This document shows, piece after piece, positions 7,731-14,961 of a stretch of 38,104 bases of DNA. Position 1 is the first letter of the stretch. Each line of letters opens with the position of its first letter. The translations under genes and the position numbers were made by a program. A model generated the notes under the pieces. That model was not told where the DNA came from, did no database searches, and saw only the letters and a program-made list of their open reading frames with translations. Source of the DNA: Clostridia bacterium. Lineage in GTDB: Bacteria; Bacillota; Clostridia; Oscillospirales; Acutalibacteraceae. The stretch spans positions 1 to 38,104 of the forward strand of contig JAFRNP010000075.1 of the NCBI GenBank assembly GCA_017430145.1, given 5' to 3'.

Positions 7731-8108
7731 TCAGCCGCCGAGACCGGCGTCAATGTTGGAGATGGCTTCGTCGATCCAGTCGCCGGCGTCGCTGACGCCC
7801 TCGGTCAGGAAGTCGTCAAGGCTCTTGCCGAAGATGCCGAGAATGAGGTTGATGATCTTCTCAACGATCTTGAAGACAAAGGAACTCTTGAGCTGAGTGA
7901 AATTGATCGGCACTACAAGACCGTCTTTGTTGACGATATTGCGGGTCGTCGGCTCATTGGAAGCGGCCGTTGTCCCTTCCTCTTCGGGGGCTGCGGGCTC
8001 TTCCGCCACGGTATCGCCGGCACCTTCGGGGGTCTCGGTCGCAAAGGCGACGGACGTGACCGAGAAGATCATCAGCATTGCAAGAAAGACGGCAATGAAT
8101 TTTTTCAT
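7731..8108 (-). CDS. Small secreted protein of unknown function
   Basis: 125 residues. The N-terminus is a clear Sec signal peptide (MKKFIAVFLAMLMIFSVTSV) with a likely signal peptidase I cut after AFA. An acidic, low-complexity Glu/Ala/Pro/Thr segment follows (about residues 25-55). A hydrophobic amphipathic segment then runs from about residue 70 (SSFVFKIVEKIINLILGIFG), and the C-terminus is acidic, ending in GLGG. No cysteines, known domain or cell-wall anchor motif. GGAGGA lies 8 nt before the ATG. It is monocistronic, with its own strong promoter and terminator, which suggests substantial expression. The amphipathic segment recalls the tail of the secreted protein at 16366-18054, but no common ancestry can be shown. 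I do not recognise the family. Confidence 0.85.
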   Translation of the reverse strand: MKKFIAVFLAMLMIFSVTSVAFATETPEGAGDTVAEEPAAPEEEGTTAASNEPTTRNIVNKDGLVVPINFTQLKSSFVFKIVEKIINLILGIFGKSLDDFLTEGVSDAGDWIDEAISNIDAGLGG

Positions 8109-8146
8109 AGTATTAATTCCTCCGGATACATAATTTTTCTACGCTC

Positions 8147-8175
8147 ATTATAACGGTTTCTTTCAATAAAATCAA
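8147..8175 (-). promoter_or_regulatory. Sigma-A promoter of the small secreted protein gene
   Basis: On the minus strand TTGATT (8170-8175), a 17-bp spacer and a perfect TATAAT (8147-8152), followed by a short leader of about 30 nt and the ribosome binding site. Close to consensus. Confidence 0.85.
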
Positions 8176-8277
8176 TAGATTATTTGAAAAATTTCGTTTT
8201 TTATCAGATTACACAACAAGCGCAAACACAATTTAGTGATTTTACCCTCTCTTTTCGGAAAAGTTTTTCTTTTTTTC

Positions 8278-8306
8278 TTGACTTCCCAATGATTCTATAC
8301 TAAACT
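8278..8306 (+). promoter_or_regulatory. Sigma-A promoter of the glycosidase-ceramidase-oxidoreductase operon
   Basis: TTGACT (8278-8283), a 17-bp spacer and TAAACT (8301-8306), divergent from the small secreted protein promoter. An overlapping TATACT (8296-8301) is an alternative -10. The rest of the 8109-8364 gap is AT-rich and shows no other feature. Confidence 0.65.
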
Positions 8307-8364
8307 AATAAACTGAATAATCACGCGCTGATACTTTGATTCCTTTTCGATGGGGGGACGCACC

Positions 8365-10605
8365 ATGCGGCAGTACGCCGGGATCCGCATTGCAGACGGC
8401 AGGGATCCCTGTGAAAAACAGGCAGCCGAGATCCTCAGACAGGCGCTTTCCGAGCGGCTGCCGGCGGCGTGTATTGCCGAAGCCGCGGATCAGAGAGAGG
8501 ATCTGCTTGAGATCCGTCTGACGGCAGACGGATCCTTCTCCGACCCCGACGTTTTTTCGATCGAAGAGACCGAAGGGACTCTCACCCTGCGCGCCGGGGG
8601 CATACGGGGACTGATCTACGCGGCGGGACGGATCCTGCGTAAGGGCGTTTTCGGCCCGGACGGCGTGCATTTCGTATCGGCGCTGCCCGGGACGTACCGG
8701 CCGGACAAACACATCCGCGGGCACCAGCTGGGCTATCGGGCGATCTCCAATACGTACGACGCATGGACGCCGGCGCAATTTAAGCGCTATTTTACCGAGC
8801 TCATGTTTTTCGGCATGAATACGGTGGAGTTCATCCCCTACCAGGACGGCGCCTCCCACCGGAATGCGCTGATGCTCTACGACGAGGAGGAGATGGCGTG
8901 CACGCTGAGCGCCGTCGCCCACGACCTGGGCCTGAAGGTCTCCGTCTGGATGCCGAACGGTGAAAAGGACGCCGACGAGGCGCTGAAAAACCGGGAACGG
9001 TTCTTTTCAAAAATGCCGTACCTCGACGCGCTGTTCGTGCCCGGCGGCGACCCGGGCGACCTGCCTGCCGCCGAGATGCTCTCCCGCACCCGCGCCTACG
9101 CAAACATTCTGCGCCGGTACCACCCGGACGCCGAGTGCTGGCCCTCCGCGCAGCAGCCCCACTCACAGCCGACGTGGGGAGAGGAATTCCTCAGCTATCT
9201 GGAAGCCGAAAAACCGGCGGAATTCACGGGCGTCATCACCGGCCCGAACGCAGCCTTTGACATCGCGACCCTCCGGCGGCGATTGCCGGACAGGTACCCG
9301 ATCCGCTTTTACCCGGACGTGACCCACTGTCTGCGCTGCACCCATCCCGTACACTACTGGGCGGACGATTGGGATTACCGCTTTTCCGCCGCCTTCGGAC
9401 GGGAATCGATCTGTCCGAGGCCCTATGAATACGCAAGGCTGCACAAAGAGATCAGCCCCTTTACGATCGGCAGCGTCACCTACTCCGACGGCATCAACGA
9501 CGACGTAAACAAGGCCGTGTGGTGCGCGCTGGAATGGGACCCCGGCGCCGACGTCGATACGATCCTTGAAGACTACGCCCGCCTGTTTTTCCCGGGCGTC
9601 CCTGAAAAAGGGGCCGCAGAGGCGATCCGCCTGCTGGAACAAAACTGGGGACCCCCGCCTGTGGGCGACGCCGTAAAAGAGATCGGACAGACCCTTTCCT
9701 GCTGGACTGCAAGTGCCTTTGCCGAAAGATCCGCAGACAACTGGCGATACGTACAGGGGCTCTTCCGCGCGCGCTGCGACTGCTATATCGCCCGCAAATA
9801 CGCCGAAGAATCAGAAGTTTTAAACCATTATATAAATATCCTGCGCAGTCTGCCGCCGGAGCACCCGCTGATGCTGCCGGACTATACGCCTTCCAGAGCC
9901 CTGCTCCGGCTCAGAAAAGAGATCGACGCGGACGCTGACCGGCTGTTTGACCTGATCGGGATGCAGCTTTCCACCTCGCGGCACTTTGCCTCCGGCTGGG
10001 AGCGGGGCGCAACGCTCGACACCCTTGATCTGCCGATCACGGACCTCAGTTATCTGACGGGACAGGTCAAGGCGCTGCAAAGCGCCTCTCCCGCCGAAGC
10101 GCGGCGACGTTTACAGGCGATCCTGGACCGCTGCAAGGCGGGACCGGATGAAGTGTACTACTCCGTTGCCCTAAATGAACTGACAGGCCTGCACGCGGCG
10201 CAGGAGGGCGAGTTTTATATGGACTTCCAGGGCGACCGACCGAACGTCAACAACGGGACGCTGCCGGTCTGCCTGCAAAAACTCTACGACCACCTCTCAT
10301 TGCACGCGGTATTTACGGGACTTTCCGCCTGCGACTACACGCTGACGGCGACTTACAAGCTCCCGAAACCCTATGCAGGCTCCCGGCACACGGTGACCGT
10401 CAACGGGCAATGCATTTACAGCGGCTCCCTGTTTGAAGTCCCCGTTGACCGGGCGTATACGGACGAGCTGCTGCCCGCCGGGTTTACGGCGCTGAGGTAT
10501 TTAGTTCCTGCAGCGGCGATCGCAGACGGCAGCCTGCAGCTGACGGTCGAAGAGACGCCCTGCGGCTTTGAGATCGCGGAGCTGCGGATAACCAAGGCCC
10601 GCTGA
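8365..10605 (+). CDS. Putative glycoside hydrolase (TIM-barrel, GH20/GH67-like architecture)
   Basis: 746 residues without a signal peptide, so probably cytoplasmic. The first ~110 residues look like the alpha/beta domain that precedes the barrel in alpha-glucuronidase and hexosaminidase-type enzymes (ending in GIRGLIYAAGRIL). The barrel region starts at about residue 115 with HIRGHQLGYRAISNTYDAW and ELMFFGMNTVEFIP, continues with an acidic SYLEAEKPAEFTGVITGP stretch, and includes SVTYSDGINDDVNKAVWCAL. The C-terminal ~150 residues are probably a beta-sandwich (FYMDFQGDRP ... LTVEETPCGFEIAELRI). I cannot assign a GH family number or substrate with confidence. I chose ATG at 8365 because GGGGGGA lies 6 nt upstream; the ATG at 8350 has no ribosome binding site. 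First gene of a three-gene operon with a ceramidase-like hydrolase and an oxidoreductase. Confidence 0.65.
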   Translation: MRQYAGIRIADGRDPCEKQAAEILRQALSERLPAACIAEAADQREDLLEIRLTADGSFSDPDVFSIEETEGTLTLRAGGIRGLIYAAGRILRKGVFGPDGVHFVSALPGTYRPDKHIRGHQLGYRAISNTYDAWTPAQFKRYFTELMFFGMNTVEFIPYQDGASHRNALMLYDEEEMACTLSAVAHDLGLKVSVWMPNGEKDADEALKNRERFFSKMPYLDALFVPGGDPGDLPAAEMLSRTRAYANILRRYHPDAECWPSAQQPHSQPTWGEEFLSYLEAEKPAEFTGVITGPNAAFDIATLRRRLPDRYPIRFYPDVTHCLRCTHPVHYWADDWDYRFSAAFGRESICPRPYEYARLHKEISPFTIGSVTYSDGINDDVNKAVWCALEWDPGADVDTILEDYARLFFPGVPEKGAAEAIRLLEQNWGPPPVGDAVKEIGQTLSCWTASAFAERSADNWRYVQGLFRARCDCYIARKYAEESEVLNHYINILRSLPPEHPLMLPDYTPSRALLRLRKEIDADADRLFDLIGMQLSTSRHFASGWERGATLDTLDLPITDLSYLTGQVKALQSASPAEARRRLQAILDRCKAGPDEVYYSVALNELTGLHAAQEGEFYMDFQGDRPNVNNGTLPVCLQKLYDHLSLHAVFTGLSACDYTLTATYKLPKPYAGSRHTVTVNGQCIYSGSLFEVPVDRAYTDELLPAGFTALRYLVPAAAIADGSLQLTVEETPCGFEIAELRITKAR

Positions 10606-10682
10606 ACGTTCCGTTTGCAGGTCCCCTGCCGCTTAACCGAAATCCCGTTCTCCCCATTTTGTTTTTCAAGGAGGCGCTTTCT

Positions 10683-12305
10683 TTGCAAAATCTGAAAGAC
10701 AGGTTCGTATCCTCTCCCGTCGGCGAGCGTCTGCAGGCGTACGCCGAGGCGCACGATCTCAAACAGCGCGCCATTGACGGCGGAAGCGACGCCGTATTGC
10801 GGCTGGTCGGTAAATTTGCAGACGCCGTGTCCGACAAAGCGATCCCCTACCTCAACCGTTATGAAAACGACGGTTTTCTGGAAGGGGACGGTTACTGCCT
10901 TCCCGCTCCCGCGCCCGGCGCCCGCTGGCGCGTGGGATACGCCAAAGACAGCATTCTGCCGTCGCGCTGGACCGGCGACCTGTACATCGCCGGGTACCTT
11001 GCCTTTCCGCCCAATAAGGCCGACGGCGTCCTGACCGATCTGCAGGTGCGCGCCTTCGCCCTTGACGACGGCAGCGGCAGAGGGATCCACGTGTTCGCGG
11101 TGATCGACTGCATCGGCATATCCAACGCCGATATCCGCCTGATCCGGGGGGAGCTGAGGGACCTGATCGCCGAAAAAAACATCCTCTCGGTCAATATCAG
11201 CGCGACCCACTGCCACTCCGCGCCCGATACCCAGGGCGTCTGGGGCAGCCTGTTTCAGATGCTGAAAACCAACCCGAAGGCGGTCAAAAAAAGCCGCACT
11301 CGGCAAAACGCCGTCTCCGGAAAAAACCCGGATTACATGGCGTACCTGACTGTGGTCAGCGCCCGGACGATCCGGAAGGCCGTCGAGGACCTGCGCGAAG
11401 GCGAACTCAGCTTTGCGGTTATTGACGCCGCGCCCTTCGTATACGATAAGCGCCCGCCCTACCAACAGGACGCAAAGATGACGCTTCTGCGCTTTACGCC
11501 CGACGACGGGATGAATCCAGCCACTGCGGTGCTGCTGGCGGCGCACCCCACCAATTACGGCGACAAGCAGCGGCAGATCAGCGCCGATTTTCCGTTCTAT
11601 CTCTGCGACGAGCTGGAAAAAGCAGGGGAACGCGCCGCGTTCTTCCAGGGGGCCGAGGCCGCCATCGGCGCAAACAGAGGGCCCTTCAGCGAACCCGGCG
11701 CCTCGAGGAACGAAAGTATCGAGCAGTACGGCAGGGCCATCGCCCGGCACGTATCGCAGGTCCCGGAAGAAGAATGGAAACAGCTGCCGCCGCTTCTGAA
11801 CCTCCGCCTGCGCGAGGTGCTGATCCCGGCGGACAACCCGCTGCTGCGGCTGCTCGGAAAGCTCGGCGTCGTCAGCAACAACCTGGCCCGCCTGTCCATG
11901 CGCGACGACGGCAAAGAGAGTGAGATCTGCTTTATCACGGAGGTCGGCATCGCCTGCTTCGGCGACGCGCTGACGCTGGCGCTGATCCCGGGCGAGCTGT
12001 CGCCGGAGATCGCCTACGGGGGCGCCTACGGTGAAGAAGAGAGTTATCTGCACCGGGACTGGAACTTCCCGCCCTTTAAGGATACGGCGGCAGGTCACCT
12101 GGCCGTGATCGGCCTTTGCAACGACGCCATCGGTTATATCGGTCCGGACAACGACTTCGGGTCGGTCTTTGCGCCGAAGCACTACGAAGAGGTCGTTTCC
12201 GCAGGCGGCAGGACCGCCTCGAACGTCGCCGGCGCCTTCGGCCGCGTTGCGGATGATATCAAAAAATATACGGTTACCGAGATTTCTCAGCAAAAAGAAG
12301 GTTAA
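10683..12305 (+). CDS. Neutral/alkaline non-lysosomal ceramidase-like hydrolase
   Basis: 540 residues resembling the N-terminal domain of neutral ceramidases (zinc amidases that cleave the N-acyl bond of ceramide). Matches are WRVGYAKDSILPSRWTGDLY (compare the VGxGxxDITGP start), VFAVIDCIGISNADIRLIRG, NISATHCHSAPDTQG (the HTHSGP-type metal motif), LLAAHPTNYGDKQRQISADF and FFQGAEAAIGANRGP. No signal peptide, unlike secreted ceramidases, and the C-terminal Ig-like domain of those enzymes seems absent or reduced, so the substrate may differ. The start is TTG at 10683: AAGGAGG (10668-10674) lies 8 nt upstream, better placed than for the TTG at 10659. It follows the glycosidase by 77 nt and precedes the oxidoreductase by 5 nt. 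Confidence 0.7.
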   Translation: MQNLKDRFVSSPVGERLQAYAEAHDLKQRAIDGGSDAVLRLVGKFADAVSDKAIPYLNRYENDGFLEGDGYCLPAPAPGARWRVGYAKDSILPSRWTGDLYIAGYLAFPPNKADGVLTDLQVRAFALDDGSGRGIHVFAVIDCIGISNADIRLIRGELRDLIAEKNILSVNISATHCHSAPDTQGVWGSLFQMLKTNPKAVKKSRTRQNAVSGKNPDYMAYLTVVSARTIRKAVEDLREGELSFAVIDAAPFVYDKRPPYQQDAKMTLLRFTPDDGMNPATAVLLAAHPTNYGDKQRQISADFPFYLCDELEKAGERAAFFQGAEAAIGANRGPFSEPGASRNESIEQYGRAIARHVSQVPEEEWKQLPPLLNLRLREVLIPADNPLLRLLGKLGVVSNNLARLSMRDDGKESEICFITEVGIACFGDALTLALIPGELSPEIAYGGAYGEEESYLHRDWNFPPFKDTAAGHLAVIGLCNDAIGYIGPDNDFGSVFAPKHYEEVVSAGGRTASNVAGAFGRVADDIKKYTVTEISQQKEG

Positions 12306-12310
12306 AGGAT

Positions 12311-13609
12311 ATGGAAGACGCACCGATAACTGCCGTCATCGTGGGCGGCGGACACAGATCGATCATTTACGCAGATTATGCGCTGAAGCATCCTGAGCAG
12401 CTTAAGATCGTCGGGATCGCCGACCCCAACCCCGAGCGCCGCGCCATGGCGGCGGCGCGCTACGGCTTTTCTGCGGACATGTGTTTTGAGAACGCCGAAA
12501 CGCTTGCGCGGCTCCCGAAGCTTGCCGACGCCGTCATCAACGGCACCATGGACCACCAGCATTACGCGACGGCCGTTCCGCTGCTGGAGCGCGGCTACGA
12601 CATGCTGCTCGAAAAGCCCTTCGCCGTCAACAAGGAAGAGATGGACGCGCTTTACGACGTGATCCGCCGGCACGGCAACAAGGTCATGGTCTGCCACGTG
12701 CTGCGCTACGCGCCCTTTTATCTCGCCGTCAAAAAGGTGCTGCTCACCGGCGCCATCGGCGATATCCTCAATATCCAGACCGTGGAGCACGTCAGCTACC
12801 ACCATCTGTCCACCTCCTACGTACGGGGCAAATGGGCGAACTCCGACAAGTGCAAGACCACCATGCTGCTGGCGAAAAGCTGCCACGACATCGATATCAT
12901 GATGTGGATGATGCAGCCTACCCGCCCGCAGGCGGTCAGCTCCTTCGGTTCCCGCTTCCAGTTCCGGCCCGAAAACGCACCGGAAGGCGCCGGGACCCGC
13001 TGCACCGTGGACTGCCCGTACGTGGACACCTGCAGGTATTCCTCCAAAAGGCTCTATATGGATTTCCCGGAGCGCTGGAAATGCTACGTCTGGGAGGATC
13101 TGGAGCACATCCAGAACCCCTCCGACAGCGACCGCGAAAAATCCTTCGCCAACGGCAACCCCTACGACCGCTGCATCTACAAATGCGACAACAACGTTGT
13201 AGACCACCAGAGCGTACTGGTCCGTTTTGAAAACGGCGCGACCGGCACCCACAACATGGTCGGCGGCTCCGCCGTATCCATGCGCCGCATCCACATTATC
13301 GGCACAAAGGGCGAGATCGACGGCGTGTTTGACGAAGACTTTTTCAAGGTCCGCCTGATCGACCCCGCAAGCCCGACCGGCTATACGGAGGAGACCGTGC
13401 GCATGGAAGGCGATCTTGAAGAGGGCCACGGCGGCGGCGACGACGCGCTGACCGAAGATTTTGTGCGGTACCTTGCCACCGGCAAGCAGTCCGTCTCCTG
13501 CACCGCCATCGAAAATTCCATCGCGGGGCACCTGACGGTCTTCATGGCGGACGCCTCCATGGCGCAGGGCGGCGCCCCGCAGACAATGGATCTTTCAAGA
13601 TACGTGTAA
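12311..13609 (+). CDS. Gfo/Idh/MocA-family oxidoreductase
   Basis: 432-residue NAD(P)-dependent sugar-type dehydrogenase. The Rossmann domain has ITAVIVGGGHRSIIYADYAL and VGIADPNPERRAMAA, the family EKP motif occurs in YDMLLEKPFAVNKEEMDALY, and the C-terminal beta-sheet domain includes AKSCHDIDIMMWMMQ with the His/Asp pair usual at the active site. A Cys cluster (RCTVDCPYVDTCRYSS) lies in the C-terminal domain, as in a subgroup of these enzymes, and might bind metal. AAGAAGG lies 9 nt before the ATG, inside the end of the preceding gene. It probably oxidises or epimerises a sugar released by the upstream hydrolases; the substrate cannot be read from sequence. Confidence 0.9.
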   Translation: MEDAPITAVIVGGGHRSIIYADYALKHPEQLKIVGIADPNPERRAMAAARYGFSADMCFENAETLARLPKLADAVINGTMDHQHYATAVPLLERGYDMLLEKPFAVNKEEMDALYDVIRRHGNKVMVCHVLRYAPFYLAVKKVLLTGAIGDILNIQTVEHVSYHHLSTSYVRGKWANSDKCKTTMLLAKSCHDIDIMMWMMQPTRPQAVSSFGSRFQFRPENAPEGAGTRCTVDCPYVDTCRYSSKRLYMDFPERWKCYVWEDLEHIQNPSDSDREKSFANGNPYDRCIYKCDNNVVDHQSVLVRFENGATGTHNMVGGSAVSMRRIHIIGTKGEIDGVFDEDFFKVRLIDPASPTGYTEETVRMEGDLEEGHGGGDDALTEDFVRYLATGKQSVSCTAIENSIAGHLTVFMADASMAQGGAPQTMDLSRYV

Positions 13610-13639
13610 AGATAATTGACTTTACATTATACTGTTATC

Positions 13640-13659
13640 GTAAAGTGCTTTCACTTTAC
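13640..13659. promoter_or_regulatory. Perfect inverted repeat after the oxidoreductase gene
   Basis: GTAAAGTG-CTTT-CACTTTAC, an 8-bp perfect stem with a 4-nt loop. It has no T tract of its own and lies 16 nt before the terminator stem, so it may be an operator or an RNA 3'-end stabiliser. Confidence 0.4.
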
Positions 13660-13675
13660 AAGCATGCGTTTGATA

Positions 13676-13710
13676 AACCGCGGTTCGGATACGGGCCGCG
13701 GTTTTGTTTT
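13676..13710 (+). terminator. Rho-independent terminator of the hydrolase/oxidoreductase operon
   Basis: AACCGCGG (13676-13683) pairs with CCGCGGTT (13696-13703) over a 12-nt loop and is followed by TTGTTTT. It ends the transcript started at 8278-8306. Confidence 0.85.
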
Positions 13711-13814
13711 CGGTTTCCGTCACAAAATGCACGCAAAAACCGCAACATTTTCCGCCTCGGGCATACCATACTACCGGAGTACAAAGCTCACATATTCATT
13801 CAGGAGGTTTTATT

Positions 13815-14510
13815 ATGCCCGAAACGACACTCCCCACCCCCGAAGCCGCCCGGCCGAAGATCACGGACGCGGTATGCATCAACACCGCGCGGGTCTACGA
13901 TTCCTGCGCAGACAGAAGCTGCGTCAGCGGATTGCCCGTCACCTTCACGGATACCGCCCTTGCGGTCCTTGCGAACGCGGTCAGCGTGCGGCCCCGCAGC
14001 GCTGAGATCCTGAACGTTTTTTCAGAGATCGAACGGGTCCCGTTCAACACCGGCTACTACTCGGTGGACGCGACGTATTACTTCCGCGTGCTGCTTGACG
14101 TTTACACCCAGCAGCCCGCCTCGCCCGAGACGGTGGAAGGCCTGTGCGTTTACTCAAAAAAGAGCATCCTTTACGGCGCGGACGGCAGCGTGAAGGTGTT
14201 CTCTTCCGAATTTACGCCGGAGGTCGACACGCAGGCGGCGCCCGTCACCACCAATCCCCGCGCCGTGATCCAGGTGGCCTCCCCCATTCTGCTGGCGGCG
14301 CAGTACAATCCGGACGCCGACGCGTCGGACGTCGTTACGCCGCTGATCCCGGAGAGCGTAGGCAGGCGCTTCAACGGGGAGTTCCGGCGCCAGACAGACG
14401 AAAACGCCCCGCTCGTCAGCGTTACGATCGGGCTGTTCTCGATCGTGCGCATGGAGCGGGACGTCCAGCTTCTGATCCCTGCCTACGATTTCTGCCGCCC
14501 GACCAAGTAG
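13815..14510 (+). CDS. Conserved clostridial protein of unknown function, ended early by an in-frame TAG
   Basis: 231 residues from ATG 13815 (AGGAGG lies 7 nt upstream). No signal peptide or membrane segment. It starts with a cysteine-bearing stretch (KITDAVCINTARVYDSCADR ... SC), followed by beta-rich sequence (VPFNTGYYSVDATYYFRVLL, SKKSILYGADGSVKVFSSEF, LFSIVRMERDVQLLIPAYDF then CRPTK). I recall a clostridial family with this pattern whose C-terminus continues Pro-Glu-Lys-Glu-Cys... Here the codon after Lys is TAG, where that family has Glu (GAG), and the same frame stays open for 45 more family-like residues. It may be a pseudogene, a sequencing error or a readthrough product. Function unknown. 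Confidence 0.75.
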   Translation: MPETTLPTPEAARPKITDAVCINTARVYDSCADRSCVSGLPVTFTDTALAVLANAVSVRPRSAEILNVFSEIERVPFNTGYYSVDATYYFRVLLDVYTQQPASPETVEGLCVYSKKSILYGADGSVKVFSSEFTPEVDTQAAPVTTNPRAVIQVASPILLAAQYNPDADASDVVTPLIPESVGRRFNGEFRRQTDENAPLVSVTIGLFSIVRMERDVQLLIPAYDFCRPTK

Positions 14511-14648
14511 TGCGCGGGCGACCCCGAGGATCCCTGCGACGCCTTCAGCCGCATGGACTTCCCGATGAACGAGTTCTTCCCGCCGGAACAGGCAGACGCG
14601 GCAGAGACGTTCGACCCGACCGACGGCTGTACGGGATGCAGGGAATAA
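14511..14648 (+). other. In-frame C-terminal continuation after the TAG
   Basis: Directly after TAG (14508-14510) the frame continues for 45 codons to TAA (14646-14648): CAGDPEDPCDAFSRMDF, then PMNEFFPPE, then an acidic stretch ending in DGCTGCRE. The Cys-rich, FPxNEFFPP-type sequence looks like the natural end of the protein, and GC-rich codon use matches the upstream part. So the reading frame was recently intact or is still used by readthrough. Confidence 0.7.
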
Positions 14649-14718
14649 AAGTAGTAAAGTAAAAAAGTATAAAAGTATGAAATTCGGAAGGGCTTTGCCC
14701 TTGATTGTAGAAACGGGG

Positions 14719-14890
14719 GGTTCTGCAAAACCGAACGTAAACGGCTCTGAAATGACCGGGAGCTGATCTCTCTGCAAAACCGGACGCAGAGGGTCTGGAA
14801 AAACACATACGTGAAAGATCTGAAAAGGTCAGACGCAAAAAAACTCTGCGCATCCGGACGCGGTGGATCTGCGATTCCGGGCGCAGAGAG
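14719..14890. repeat. Degenerate tandem repeat of ~24 bp (TCTGcaaaaCCGgACG)
   Basis: Seven imperfect units begin with (G/C)NTCTG: TTCTGCAAAACCGAACG, CTCTGAAATGACCGGGAG, CTCTGCAAAACCGGACG, GTCTGGAAAAACACATACG, ATCTGAAAAGGTCAGACG, CTCTGCGCATCCGGACG and ATCTGCGATTCCGGGCG. Several are followed by CAGAG, which can pair with CTCTG. Spacing varies from about 21 to 27 bp. Confidence 0.55.
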
Positions 14891-14893
14891 TTT
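14844..14893. terminator. Probable bidirectional terminator hairpin
   Basis: CTCTGCGC (14844-14851) pairs with GCGCAGAG (14881-14888). The stem is flanked by an A run on the left and AGTTTTT on the right, so both strands end in T-rich tracts. It can serve the plus-strand gene ending at 14510/14648 and the minus-strand nahK. The 29-nt loop can fold further. Confidence 0.6.
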
Positions 14894-14961
14894 TTCAGAA
14901 TTCAGGTGCGGGCAGAGCCCGCCCGCATTTGTTACTTTGTATCTTTCTTACTTTTTTACTT

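Noticed and set aside
10416-12323. 635-codon open frame on the minus strand opposite the ceramidase-like gene
   Set aside because: It is antisense to a gene with clear family motifs and a good ribosome binding site; its own product is low-complexity Val/Gly/Arg/Asp-rich, as expected of a shadow frame in GC-rich DNA.
12302-13531. 409-codon minus-strand open frame opposite the Gfo/Idh gene
   Set aside because: Shadow of the oxidoreductase; His/Val/Asp-rich without recognisable motifs.
14508-14510. Genome-wide reassignment of TAG
   Set aside because: tlyA, dxr and rseP end with TAG at the expected family C-termini, and reading through them gives no family-like sequence.
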